Origin: Paenibacillus illinoisensis NBRC 15959
GTDB taxonomy: Bacteria; Bacillota; Bacilli; Paenibacillales; Paenibacillaceae
Assembly: GCF_004000925.1 (NCBI RefSeq)
Contig: NZ_BIME01000002.1
Location: forward strand, 558,001-622,000
DNA length: 64,000 bases
Reading direction: 5' to 3'
Shown: in pieces, positions 17,129 to 26,038 of the stretch
Numbering within the stretch: position 1 is the first letter of the stretch
Layout: each line of letters starts with the position of its first letter
Position numbers and translations under genes: made by a program
The notes under the pieces: model-generated
The model's input: the letters and a program-made list of their open reading frames with translations, nothing else
What the model was told of the DNA's origin: nothing
The model's database searches: none

Positions 17129-17677
17129 CTAATCAATGGTATAGATATCCCAATCTCGTTGTGCATTCTGCCGGATTGCATACATCCATTTTAGTTCTTC
17201 AACGGAGCCGTTTGTTGTATCCAGACGTTCACCAAGAACCGTAATATGCACCTGATTCCTAATAGACGTACTTTCCTCAATGCTTTCGATACTTGAAAAT
17301 TTATACTGGAAGTGCTTCCCATAATAAAATTCCATCGCATCAGCAAGTCGATCATTAACAAAACCTGATCGGTACATTTTGTGATCATGCTGCACGAGAG
17401 CAGTCAGGTTCTTTTCGAGTACACTCAGCGCGGGACGCTCATTCTCTTTTAACAAATCTTTAGCTGATTCTAGGTCAATGGTCAATCCAGCTTCAAAGTC
17501 AATATTCGACGATGATTTAGTTACAGCATCTTGCGTTATTGTTATATCGGAAGCTGCATCATGATTCGGTTCAATTTCCGATATGCTTGGTTCATCTTTT
17601 GGCAAACTATCTTTGCTACATGCTGTCATGAAAATTAGAAAGATAGACAGGAATGTTATTACAATGGCTTTTGGCAT
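17129..17677 (-). CDS. Putative lipoprotein, function unknown
   Basis: 182 residues. Signal peptide with lipobox MTAC-SKD, then an acidic low-complexity linker to about residue 65, then a folded-looking domain ending with tryptophan/isoleucine-rich strands (LKWMYAIRQN, DWDIYTID). I do not recognise the domain. AAGGAGGG precedes the ATG. It is a single gene facing the operon at 16920 and divergent from the HAD phosphatase. Confidence 0.75.
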   Translation of the reverse strand: MPKAIVITFLSIFLIFMTACSKDSLPKDEPSISEIEPNHDAASDITITQDAVTKSSSNIDFEAGLTIDLESAKDLLKENERPALSVLEKNLTALVQHDHKMYRSGFVNDRLADAMEFYYGKHFQYKFSSIESIEESTSIRNQVHITVLGERLDTTNGSVEELKWMYAIRQNAQRDWDIYTID

Positions 17678-17839
17678 TGAACCCTCCTTATGGCATTTGA
17701 AGATTAAACACGAGGAAGTACGAATAAGTTACACTGCAGATCATTGCTCTCGAACATAATTTTAGGTGTAAATCCGGACTGAGCGTTGCTCCAACCACGA
17801 TGGTTGTATGTTCCTGCAAATCTGCAATTTCTTTTTTCG

Positions 17840-17869
17840 TTGACGATACCTCTTGAAGCGTAGTATTAT
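17840..17869 (+). promoter_or_regulatory. Promoter of the HAD phosphatase gene
   Basis: TTGACG (17840-17845), an 18-base spacer and TATTAT (17864-17869), about 30 bases before the start codon. Confidence 0.55.
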
Positions 17870-17900
17870 TTTACCAATTTAGCTCTGTGGGAGGAATCGG

Positions 17901-18695
17901 ATGTCTACTATTAAGGCCATTGTACTGGACCTGGACGGAACTTTGCTCGGAAGTGATAAATCGATATCTCCCAGAAATGTTCAGGCTGTTAAACGATGTT
18001 TTGATTCGGGGATACATATTATAGTTGCCACGGCAAGGCCGCCTAGAGCGGCAAATCAATTTGTGAAGCAGTTTCCGTTTGTAGATTACATGATTTATTA
18101 CAATGGCGCTTTAGTTACATGCAAATCCACACAGAAGGAGCGCCATATTCGTATCCCTTTGGAGATCAATCAACAGATTAATACATTCATCGAGTTAAAC
18201 ATGCCTCAATCCATAATCTCATACGAGGTTAATGATTCATGGTACACAAGTAGGCCAGTTCTGGACTCGCAATGCGCTCAATTCGGTATCCGTCCGAATG
18301 ATCTGAAACCTCAGGTTGTGGACCAACACTATATAGACTCTCTATCCCCGACCAAAATATTAGTTCTAGGTTGTAACACATGGAAGGATCTAAGCGAGCA
18401 ATTTGGTGACCATGTAAACGTGATCGCAACGGATAAAGGAGTATTGATTCAAATCATGCATAAAACAGCTTCAAAGGAAAAAGCCGTGGAATGGGTGTTA
18501 AGTGAAATTGGGGTAAATTCAGAAAATGTGATGGTGTTTGGGGATGATTTTAACGATTTAGGCCTATTCCATCTGTCCGGATTTCCTGTAGCCATGGGGA
18601 ACGCGATCAATGAACTGAAAAAATGCGCAGTTTACATAACCAATTCAAATGATAACGATGGTGTGGCTAATGCCATTAGAAAATTTGTGATATAA
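17901..18695 (+). CDS. HAD-superfamily phosphatase, Cof/YidA type
   Basis: 264 residues. Nucleophile motif D10-L-D12-G-T, a C2-type cap in the middle, and the Mg-binding motif VFGDDFNDLGLF near residue 215, with NDNDGVANAI at the end. Cof-type enzymes are cytosolic phosphatases of sugar phosphates and similar small molecules, and specificity cannot be predicted. GGGAGGAA precedes ATG. It is monocistronic. Confidence 0.9.
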   Translation: MSTIKAIVLDLDGTLLGSDKSISPRNVQAVKRCFDSGIHIIVATARPPRAANQFVKQFPFVDYMIYYNGALVTCKSTQKERHIRIPLEINQQINTFIELNMPQSIISYEVNDSWYTSRPVLDSQCAQFGIRPNDLKPQVVDQHYIDSLSPTKILVLGCNTWKDLSEQFGDHVNVIATDKGVLIQIMHKTASKEKAVEWVLSEIGVNSENVMVFGDDFNDLGLFHLSGFPVAMGNAINELKKCAVYITNSNDNDGVANAIRKFVI

Positions 18696-18773
18696 CCCAC
18701 CACAGTGAATCATTCGACGAACTGATGTGTGAAAAGCAATAACATCACCGAAAGTGGTTGTAGACGAGAATAT

Positions 18774-18822
18774 GTAGTAAAATTCTTGTTGAAGCTTTTG
18801 ATATAAGAAATATTTTTACTAC
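18774..18822. repeat. Inverted repeat upstream of the LacI gene
   Basis: GTAGTAAAA (18774-18782) and TTTTACTAC (18814-18822) are perfect complements 31 bases apart. Inner TTCTT/AAGAA can extend the pairing. It could be a regulatory site of the LacI gene or a weak 3' structure of the HAD gene. Confidence 0.35.
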
Positions 18823-18871
18823 GATTCAAATAAGAAAAAATATTAACATAGATAAAAAGTTGGTGGAATAG

Positions 18872-19891
18872 ATGAAAAACACAAATTCAAAAAAACGAGT
18901 AACTCTGAAGGATGTAGCGGAGCACGCCGGTGTTTCTACAACGACTGCTTCTCTGGTGGTTAGAAATAATCCCAGAATTCCACAAGCAACTCGTGCAAGA
19001 GTGTTGAGTTCAATTGAGGAATTAGGTTACATCTATGACAGAGTAGCTGCCAATATGCGCTCACAAAGTTCAAATTTGATTGGCGTGATTGTGACTAATA
19101 TTGCAAATAAATTTATTTCAGAATTTCTGATTGGAGCACAAGACAAACTTGAGGAATTCGGTTACACGGTGTTACTCGGTACAACTTCAGATAATGCAAC
19201 CAAGCAGCAAAATTTAATCTCAACGATGGTTGAACACAGGATTGATGGTCTGATCCTAAACCCATCTTCTATAAGTTTAGAAAAGACAGTTAAACAGTTA
19301 AATAATCTGAAAATACCTTTAGTGCTAGCTAACAGGGAAATGTATAATATTCATGCCGATTATGCGGGTATCGACTATGAAGAAGGAACGTACCTGGCTA
19401 TCACACATTTAGCAAAAAAAGGGCATCGAAGAATAGCTTTTCTAGGTGGCATTAAAGAATCTTCGACATGGACGAAAAGAATGGATGGATACCGGAAGGC
19501 GTTCATGGATCATAATCTTGAACTCGAAGAGAGCACTATCATAGCCAGCGACCCTACAAGCGAAGGCGGAGAGGAAGCCGCAAACGTATTATTAAGTCTA
19601 CCGAATCCTCCTACAGCCATTTTTTGCTTTAGTGATTTGATTGCTTTCGGAGTAATGAAGGTGTTAACTAGAGAGGGGAAGGTTGTTGGACGGGATGTAG
19701 ATGTTGTCGGATTTGATAACATACCAGACGCAGAAAATTACCACCCACCACTAACAACGGTCTCATCCTTCCCTAAATCAATCGGGATTCAAGCAGCCAA
19801 GCTTCTGCATAGTAAGATTATTGGTGAAAGTGAAGAACTTCAACGGATTATTCTTAAGCCGGAGCTAGTCGTAAGAGAAACATCTAAATAA
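18872..19891 (+). CDS. LacI-family transcriptional regulator
   Basis: 339 residues. The helix-turn-helix is VTLKDVAEHAGVSTTTAS at about residues 10-27, followed by the hinge helix (AANMRSQSSNLIGVIV) and a periplasmic-binding-protein-like sensor domain ending near LKPELVVRETSK. It is separated by a strong terminator from the transporter operon at 20327. Two palindromic sites in that operon's leader (20125 and 20192) are its likely targets. The ligand would then be quinate, shikimate or a relative. Confidence 0.93.
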   Translation: MKNTNSKKRVTLKDVAEHAGVSTTTASLVVRNNPRIPQATRARVLSSIEELGYIYDRVAANMRSQSSNLIGVIVTNIANKFISEFLIGAQDKLEEFGYTVLLGTTSDNATKQQNLISTMVEHRIDGLILNPSSISLEKTVKQLNNLKIPLVLANREMYNIHADYAGIDYEEGTYLAITHLAKKGHRRIAFLGGIKESSTWTKRMDGYRKAFMDHNLELEESTIIASDPTSEGGEEAANVLLSLPNPPTAIFCFSDLIAFGVMKVLTREGKVVGRDVDVVGFDNIPDAENYHPPLTTVSSFPKSIGIQAAKLLHSKIIGESEELQRIILKPELVVRETSK

Positions 19892-19921
19892 TATAAAGTT
19901 TTTCCAAATTCGATGAAATAG

Positions 19922-19991
19922 AAAAACACCTCCCAGTGAGATAAGGATCGTTAATCTAACGTTCCAAGTATCGCTGGGAGGTGTTTTTTTT
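19922..19991 (+). terminator. Strong terminator of the LacI gene
   Basis: ACACCTCCCAG (19926-19936) pairs perfectly with CTGGGAGGTGT (19974-19984), followed by eight T residues and preceded by five A residues. The stem would also work on the minus strand. The loop is long (37 bases). Confidence 0.85.
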
Positions 19992-20079
19992 GATTTCTCA
20001 TTCAATTACTCAAATGAAAGGAGACTCCCCATAGGACGTTAAACATAATAACGAAACAACTGTGAAATTTATCACAATA

Positions 20080-20108
20080 TTGACACATTTTTTTCAGAGG
20101 AGTATAGT
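20080..20108 (+). promoter_or_regulatory. Promoter of the MFS-MFS-dehydrogenase operon
   Basis: TTGACA (20080-20085), a 17-base spacer and TATAGT (20103-20108). The first LacI-type palindrome starts 17 bases downstream. The untranslated leader to the first ATG is over 200 bases. Confidence 0.72.
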
Positions 20109-20124
20109 AGGTTCTGCGCATCAT

Positions 20125-20142
20125 TAGTATATCGATATACTA
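20125..20142. promoter_or_regulatory. LacI-type operator 1
   Basis: TAGTATATCGATATACTA is a perfect 18-base palindrome centred on CG, as in many LacI-family operators. It lies at about +10 to +27 of the transcript from the 20080-20108 promoter. Confidence 0.7.
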
Positions 20143-20191
20143 GATTTAACCCTTGTTTTTAAAGGATGATACTGTAGTTATTTAATTATTT

Positions 20192-20209
20192 TTGTACATC
20201 GATATACCG
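20192..20209. promoter_or_regulatory. LacI-type operator 2
   Basis: TTGTACATCGATATACCG matches operator 1 at 14 of 18 positions, including the GTAxATCGATATAC core. It is 67 bases further downstream, about six helical turns, which would suit a looping tetramer. Confidence 0.55.
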
Positions 20210-20326
20210 CGGTTTATACATCAAGGTATATTTCCTAATATTGGCGTACAAAATTGTATCATTAGGGGGCAAAGGAATGAAATTTTAACAAATTGTTGAA
20301 GTTGTATTTCGCAAAGGGGACAGCAA

Positions 20327-21529
20327 ATGAAATTTCCGTACCTAAAAATGGGATTAGGGATTTACCTAAGTTATTTACTGTTAGGAATGGTCAATATCAT
20401 GCTCGCATCCAATATGAGCTTTTTATCGGAGCGACTACATGTTGCCCAAACAGATATTAGCTTGCTTATTTCTGTTGTTGGGATTGGTCACTTACTAACC
20501 ATTAATATTGCAGGTAAATTATCCGATCGTTATGGAAGAAAACCTTTGATCATTGCAGCTGCTGTGCTATACGCTGTTTTTCTTGTTGGAACACCATTAT
20601 CAACTCACTTTCAGATTGCTCTCATATTTGCTTTCTTGGCTGGAATCAGTAATTCGCTTCTGGATTCTGGTGCTTACCCAGCCTTGAATGAAAGCTTCAA
20701 AGAGGCAGCAGGTACGGCAATTGTGTTAATAAAAGCATTCATGTCAATAGGAGCCATCATTCTACCGGCATTAATATCCTTTTTTATGTCTAAAGAATTG
20801 TTTTTTGGTTATGCATTTTTCATACCTGCGTTTCTGTTTGCTCTGTTAGGAATGTATTTTGTAACGATTCGATTTCCTGGAATGACTACCCAGAATCCTG
20901 ACAAGCAGAGAAGTGAGACACATTCCGGTGAGCAAAGGACGGACTTGTATAGCTGGAAAGAAGGTTCTGCTCTGGTCATCATCGGTTTTTTTTCTGTGTC
21001 GTTGTCATCCGTTATTCAGACATGGCTGCCTACTTATGGTAAACAAGCTTTACACCTAAATGAAAAGAGTGCAGTTGAGTTACTTAGTTTTTACAGCATG
21101 GGCGGATTAATTTGTGTTTTGGTGCTTGCTTTCTTGTTGAAGAAATTCATTAAACCTATTACGGCAATGATCGTTACACCAGGTGTCGCAACCCTATTTT
21201 TGATTGTGCTGCTTGTGTCCCGTAATCCTTTGATGGCGCCGTTTATCGCATTTTTCCTTGGACTGTTTACTTCAGGAATGTATCAATTAGCTATGACGGT
21301 AATGATTGATTTATTTCCGGCAAAAAAAGGGGTAAGCGTCTCATACGTAAGTGCTGCTGCCAGTGTGGCTTTCATGGTTATCCCATTTGTCACAAGTTTA
21401 CTCGTTAAATATATTGGCATATCCGCAGTATTTGTTTTTGACTTATGTATTGCTGTGATGAGTACATGTCTGGCGCTTTATTTATCCAAGCAAATAAGAA
21501 AGATCACTATCAAAATAAAGTCTCACTAA
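20327..21529 (+). CDS. MFS transporter 1
   Basis: 400 residues with about 12 hydrophobic segments. The MFS loop 2-3 signature appears as GKLSDRYGRKPLI near residue 63, and a charged central loop spans about 185-208. It is paralogous to the next gene (both contain NSLLDSGxYPAL and VLxKAxMSIGA). Cytoplasmic membrane symporter or exporter; the dehydrogenase neighbour suggests uptake of a quinate/shikimate-like acid. First gene of the three-gene operon; AAAGGGGAC precedes ATG. Confidence 0.9.
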   Translation: MKFPYLKMGLGIYLSYLLLGMVNIMLASNMSFLSERLHVAQTDISLLISVVGIGHLLTINIAGKLSDRYGRKPLIIAAAVLYAVFLVGTPLSTHFQIALIFAFLAGISNSLLDSGAYPALNESFKEAAGTAIVLIKAFMSIGAIILPALISFFMSKELFFGYAFFIPAFLFALLGMYFVTIRFPGMTTQNPDKQRSETHSGEQRTDLYSWKEGSALVIIGFFSVSLSSVIQTWLPTYGKQALHLNEKSAVELLSFYSMGGLICVLVLAFLLKKFIKPITAMIVTPGVATLFLIVLLVSRNPLMAPFIAFFLGLFTSGMYQLAMTVMIDLFPAKKGVSVSYVSAAASVAFMVIPFVTSLLVKYIGISAVFVFDLCIAVMSTCLALYLSKQIRKITIKIKSH

Positions 21530-21563
21530 ATATTTGCTTTTAATATAAGAGGAGAGAAATGAA

Positions 21564-22751
21564 ATGAAGAATCCATATATTAAAACGTCTCTTGGCATGT
21601 ACTTGAATTACTTCATGCTCGGGATGATCAATATCATTATAGCTTCCAATATGAGTGCCCTATCCGAAAACTACAATCGACCTGTTGAAAAGATCAGCCT
21701 GCTTGTTTCTGCAATTGGTATTGGTAAGCTGATTGCTTTATTCTTTGCCGGCCGCTTGTCCGATAAAATAGGCCGTAAACCAATTATCATCACAGGAAGT
21801 TTTCTGTACTTACTGTTCTTAGTGGGTATTCCTTTGATGTCAAGCTACCCCGTGGCGTTTGTATTGGCCATCACTGCCGGGATAGCGAATTCATTACTTG
21901 ATTCAGGAACATATCCTGCATTGATTGAATCCTTTCCTAAGAAATCCAGCTCGGCGACGGTCCTGGTCAAAGCGATCATGTCCATTGGAGCTACTTTACT
22001 GCCATTCATTCTTGCGATTCTAGTTGCTAACGATATCTCATGGGGTTGGTCATTTTACGCTTTGGGTGCCTTGTTCTTGATCAGTGGAATTTACTTGATC
22101 TTTATGCCGTTCCCAGCATTTAAAACCAATGCTAAAGATGAGGTAGAGAGTGAAGGTGGAAAAAGTCGTTTCAAGGAAGAGCCGAAGTTCTGGGGAGAAG
22201 GACTTGCCATTATTTTGATTGGATTTACGTCCACCTCATTGTTTGTGGTTTGGCAAACGTGGCTTCCAGAGCTGGGATCCAAATTTATTGGACTGAGTGA
22301 AAATGTTTCAGTACAGCTCCTAAGTTACTTTAGTATTGGAGCATTGGTATCGGTTCTATTGCTTGCAGCTGTACTGGATAAGCTCGTCAAACCAATCACT
22401 GTTATGATTCTATACCCATTGATTGCCTTCTTATCCATGCTAAGCTTGTTCTTTGTTCAATCGTATCCAATTGTTATTATTATGACGTTTATCTTGGGAT
22501 TATCTACTTCTGGTACCTTCCAATTGGCTATCACTGTGATGACACAATTCTTCGTCAAGAATAAAGGCACGACAACGTCATATGTAAATATAGCAGGAAG
22601 TCTTGCTTTCATATTGATTCCTTTCATCTCCAGCTTCTTGGTGGGACAGGTGGGTATTTCGATGACACTTGTTTTGGATATGATCATTGCACTTCTGAGT
22701 GCATTGCTGGCAGCATTTGTGCTTGTTCGTAGTAAAAAAGTGTTTCGTTAA
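21564..22751 (+). CDS. MFS transporter 2
   Basis: 395 residues, 12 hydrophobic segments, signature GRLSDKIGRKPIIIT. Strong colinear resemblance to the preceding gene shows a tandem duplication followed by divergence. The charged central loop is DEVESEGGKSRFKEE. GAGGAGAG precedes ATG. The 28-base gap to the dehydrogenase gene supports co-transcription. Confidence 0.9.
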   Translation: MKNPYIKTSLGMYLNYFMLGMINIIIASNMSALSENYNRPVEKISLLVSAIGIGKLIALFFAGRLSDKIGRKPIIITGSFLYLLFLVGIPLMSSYPVAFVLAITAGIANSLLDSGTYPALIESFPKKSSSATVLVKAIMSIGATLLPFILAILVANDISWGWSFYALGALFLISGIYLIFMPFPAFKTNAKDEVESEGGKSRFKEEPKFWGEGLAIILIGFTSTSLFVVWQTWLPELGSKFIGLSENVSVQLLSYFSIGALVSVLLLAAVLDKLVKPITVMILYPLIAFLSMLSLFFVQSYPIVIIMTFILGLSTSGTFQLAITVMTQFFVKNKGTTTSYVNIAGSLAFILIPFISSFLVGQVGISMTLVLDMIIALLSALLAAFVLVRSKKVFR

Positions 22752-22779
22752 TAAATATAATGTATAAGGAGTCCTTACA

Positions 22780-23685
22780 ATGAATAATTACGATAAAAAC
22801 CTTGCAAAAATAGATGCCAAAACAACTTTGGTTGGATTACTTGCAACACCAATTGGACATAGCGTTTCCCCACAAATGCATAATGTGGGTTATACAATAA
22901 GTGGCTTGAATTATGCCTATTTGGCTTTTGAGGTTGGACCGGACAAGTTGAAAGAAACAGTTGAGGGTATGAAAGCGATGGGCGTCGCAGGATTCAACGT
23001 ATCCATGCCCAATAAAATTGATGTCATTCAGTATTTGGACGAGTTAGATGATACTGCGAAGTTCTCAAGAGCCAGCAATACGGTTGTAAACCAAAATGGC
23101 AAGTTGATCGGATATAATACCGATGGATTAGGTTATGTTAAAAATCTTGAAGAACATGGAGTCGAGTTACAAGGGAAAAAAGTAACTTTAGTTGGCTCTG
23201 GAGGTGCTGCAACACCAATCGCCATTCAATTGGTGCAGTCTGGCATTAAAGAGATCAGCATCTTCGCAAGAAATGATAAATTTTTCTCCGCAGCAGAAGA
23301 GAATGCAGCATATATTAACAACGAAATGAAAGACTTTGGCGTGAAAGCTAACGTTTTTCCTTTAGAAGATAAAGAAGCATTTCGCAAAGAGATCGCTGAA
23401 AGTGCTGTTTTGGCAAACGCCACAAGCTTGGGCATGAAACCATTAGACGAATTAAGTATCGTTGATGACATGACCGATGTATTGCGCAAAGATTTAATTG
23501 TGACAGATGTCGTTTATAATCCTCGCAAAACCAAACTATTAACACAGGCCGAAGCAGCTGGTGCCACAGCGATCAATGGACTCGGTATGGTCCTATGGCA
23601 GGGCGCACTTGCTTATAAACTTTTTACTGGGGAAGATATGCCCATAGCAGAGGTTAAAGAAATCGTATTTGGTAAAGAAGTATAA
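22780..23685 (+). CDS. Quinate/shikimate dehydrogenase (AroE/YdiB family)
   Basis: 301 residues. The substrate-binding S-x-S motif is in GHSVSPQMHN (about residue 30), the catalytic lysine is in NVSMPNK, and the NAD(P)-binding loop GSGGAATPIA is near residue 135. The end NGLGMVLWQGALAYKLFTG is also typical of the family. It is linked to catabolic-type transporters and a LacI regulator, not to aromatic amino acid genes. A YdiB-like catabolic role on quinate/shikimate therefore seems more likely than the biosynthetic AroE role. AAGGAG precedes ATG. Confidence 0.9.
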   Translation: MNNYDKNLAKIDAKTTLVGLLATPIGHSVSPQMHNVGYTISGLNYAYLAFEVGPDKLKETVEGMKAMGVAGFNVSMPNKIDVIQYLDELDDTAKFSRASNTVVNQNGKLIGYNTDGLGYVKNLEEHGVELQGKKVTLVGSGGAATPIAIQLVQSGIKEISIFARNDKFFSAAEENAAYINNEMKDFGVKANVFPLEDKEAFRKEIAESAVLANATSLGMKPLDELSIVDDMTDVLRKDLIVTDVVYNPRKTKLLTQAEAAGATAINGLGMVLWQGALAYKLFTGEDMPIAEVKEIVFGKEV

Positions 23686-23753
23686 AAAGAGATCAGGGTA
23701 TGTCATTATTTCGTAGACCTATTGTCTAGGAACAAGAAGAAAGTTCCATCTTA

Positions 23754-23779
23754 AGCCGCTATTATTAGCGGCTTTTTTT
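23754..23779 (+). terminator. Terminator of the dehydrogenase operon
   Basis: AGCCGCT (23754-23760), loop ATTATT, AGCGGCT (23767-23773) and a run of T residues to 23779. Confidence 0.88.
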
Positions 23780-23848
23780 CTATTTGTCGTAGTAAGGTTA
23801 GTCCAGCTTATAGGGTTCTAGAGGCATTGATGGCACATACCATTTTCA

Positions 23849-24898
23849 TCAGCCAAGATTAAATAGTTTTAAAAATACATATCCGATGAGGGAAAGAACG
23901 ATGGAGCCAATAAAGCCGGCTGCAAAAGCTTTTAGACCCAATTGCCGAAACGTAACTGTATTTACACTGAGGCCCAGACCAGCCATGGCCATTGCAATCA
24001 GCATATAAGCCGCAAGAATGATTAGATTCGTCAAACCTGAAGGAATGACCTGCAGCGTATTCAGAGCACTCATCATGAGGAATCCGAAAATAAACCAGGG
24101 GATCGGGAGGCATTTCAGGCTTCTCTTATTCCACTTGATGTTTTCTGAGTTTTTGGAGCGATCCAAACGATTCGTCCAGAATCCGATCAAGATGGCGACA
24201 GGCACCAGCATAGCTACACGCGTTAATTTAACAATGACAGCCAGGTCAACAGCATCTTGGCCCACTGGTTCTGCAGCTGCAATCACATGTGCGATTTCGT
24301 GCAATGTAGCCCCTGAAAACACGCCATATCCGGATGCAGACAAGTGTAGAAATGGATATAGAAGAGTGTAAACCATCGTAAAAATGGTTCCCAGAATCGC
24401 TACAGTCGCTGCACCAATGGCGGCTTCTTCGTCTTTGGCTTGGATCTGGGGTGCAATGGCTACAACTGCCGCAGCTCCGCATATCGCTGTTCCGCATGCA
24501 GTTAATAGCCCCAAACGTCTCTCGACGTGAAAAAATTTGGCAATGCCATACACAACAAAAATGGTTATGGTAATGTTCAGGAAGGAGATCAAGGCAACCT
24601 TGGGCCCCGCATGAAGAATATCCTTCAAATCCAGCCGCATGCCAAGCAAAATGATTCCATATCGCAGAAGCTTTTTAGCTGAAAAGGAAATTCCGCCCAC
24701 TATATGATCAGGTACATCCCTGACCGCTCTCCAGATCATGCCAAACAAAATAGCAAGTACAAGCTGGCCCATGATGTGCAAAAAAGGTAAGCTGGCTGCA
24801 TATTTGGCAGCAAGGGCAAGCATTAGAGTAAGCCCAATTCCCAGCACAAACCCTTGTTTATTCTTTTTCTCTTGTTGCATGACAGAAGTTGAATTCAT
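23849..24898 (-). CDS. YeiH/UPF0324-family membrane protein (putative sulfate exporter family)
   Basis: About 349 residues with roughly ten hydrophobic segments. Family blocks are YGIILLGMRLDLKDI, TACGTAICGAAAVVAIAP and SGATLHEIAHVIAA. The family is annotated as putative sulfate exporter, and its biochemical role is not firmly known. I choose ATG 24898 over the in-frame GTG 24907; neither has a strong ribosome site. It is divergent from a LysR gene, the same arrangement as yeiH-yeiE in enterobacteria, where YeiE has been linked to sulfite tolerance. Confidence 0.88.
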   Translation of the reverse strand: MNSTSVMQQEKKNKQGFVLGIGLTLMLALAAKYAASLPFLHIMGQLVLAILFGMIWRAVRDVPDHIVGGISFSAKKLLRYGIILLGMRLDLKDILHAGPKVALISFLNITITIFVVYGIAKFFHVERRLGLLTACGTAICGAAAVVAIAPQIQAKDEEAAIGAATVAILGTIFTMVYTLLYPFLHLSASGYGVFSGATLHEIAHVIAAAEPVGQDAVDLAVIVKLTRVAMLVPVAILIGFWTNRLDRSKNSENIKWNKRSLKCLPIPWFIFGFLMMSALNTLQVIPSGLTNLIILAAYMLIAMAMAGLGLSVNTVTFRQLGLKAFAAGFIGSIVLSLIGYVFLKLFNLG

Positions 24899-24936
24899 GG
24901 ATATCACGTCCGATTTCTTTATTTCTTGTTCACTTG

Positions 24937-24952
24937 TAACTATAATTAGTTA
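24937..24952. promoter_or_regulatory. Inverted repeat in the YeiH-LysR intergenic region
   Basis: TAACTATAATTAGTTA (TAACTA-TAAT-TAGTTA) lies between the divergent genes and could be the LysR-type binding site. Confidence 0.4.
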
Positions 24953-25051
24953 TGATTGAAAAGAGAAATACCGGAATGAAATGCTGATCATAACGAATCA
25001 TAATGATTGAAATGATATTTGGGGCTAAATACTATCAGGGAGATGCATTAT

Positions 25052-25945
25052 ATGATCGTGGAAAGCTTGAAAGTGTACATAACTGTAGTGGAACAGCGCA
25101 ATTTTTCTAGAGCGGCAGAACTATTGCATTTATCGCAACCCGGTGTTAGCTTACACATTCGTAAATTAGAAAAGGAATTTGATGTAAAGTTAATGCATCG
25201 TTCGCCCAAATGGGTGAAACTGACGGAGGCTGGGGAGCTGCTATATGTACGTGCCAAGGAAATGGTGAATCTATACGAGTCGGCGAAATTGGATATTGCC
25301 AGATTACAGGATAATGTTAGCGGCTCATTGCAGATTGGGGCTAGTTTTACGATTGGAGAATATGTTTTACCTCGCCTGTTTTCGTCATTTGCCAGGCAAT
25401 ACCCTGAAGTGGCCATGGAAGTATTCATCGGAAATTCATCTCAAGTTGTTGAAGCTATTCGAGATAATCATATGGATTTTGGTTTGATTGAAGAGGACAT
25501 TGAGGCCCAAGATCTGAACGTGACACCATTCATGAAGGACGAATTGATTATTGTGGCAGCGGAAGGATATCCTCTTAACGCTTCGGTGAATGCGGATCTG
25601 GAACAATTGCAAGATCAAGTGTGGATACTTCGCGAGATGGGTTCAGGAACCAGATCGTCTAGTGATCGATTTCTGGCTCAGACGGGACTCCGGGTAAACC
25701 GTTCATACGTGTTCAACAGCAGTCAGGGCGTCAAAGAAGCGGTGTTCTCTGGATTAGGCATCGCCATGTTGTCCCGCTGGGTTGTAAAAAGGGAGTTATC
25801 CGCTGGCATGTTGAAGGAAATCACGATTCCAGATATCCACATCGAACGAAACTTTTCCTTAGTTCGCCGGATAGGTCATATTCCTACCAGAGCAAACGAG
25901 GTTTTCGCGGAAAGACTGCTGAAACTGGATGGTCATTTTATCTGA
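25052..25945 (+). CDS. LysR-family regulator (CysL/YeiE-like)
   Basis: 297 residues. The N-terminal winged helix spans about residues 1-60 (VYITVVEQRNFSRAAELLHLSQPGVSLHIRKLEKE). The C-terminal type 2 periplasmic fold follows, with GASFTIGEYVLP and FSGLGIAMLSRW. ATG 25052 follows GGGAG by 9 bases; the frame is open upstream to 25019. Divergent orientation suggests it activates the YeiH-family gene, probably in response to a sulfur signal such as sulfite; the signal is inference. Confidence 0.9.
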   Translation: MIVESLKVYITVVEQRNFSRAAELLHLSQPGVSLHIRKLEKEFDVKLMHRSPKWVKLTEAGELLYVRAKEMVNLYESAKLDIARLQDNVSGSLQIGASFTIGEYVLPRLFSSFARQYPEVAMEVFIGNSSQVVEAIRDNHMDFGLIEEDIEAQDLNVTPFMKDELIIVAAEGYPLNASVNADLEQLQDQVWILREMGSGTRSSSDRFLAQTGLRVNRSYVFNSSQGVKEAVFSGLGIAMLSRWVVKRELSAGMLKEITIPDIHIERNFSLVRRIGHIPTRANEVFAERLLKLDGHFI

Positions 25946-26038
25946 TCTAAATCATTAACAGCGACAGGTGAGACAACGTAAAGAGCCGTGCATACTTGCA
26001 TGGCTCTTCATTGTCTGATTCATGTAAAAGTATAGATG

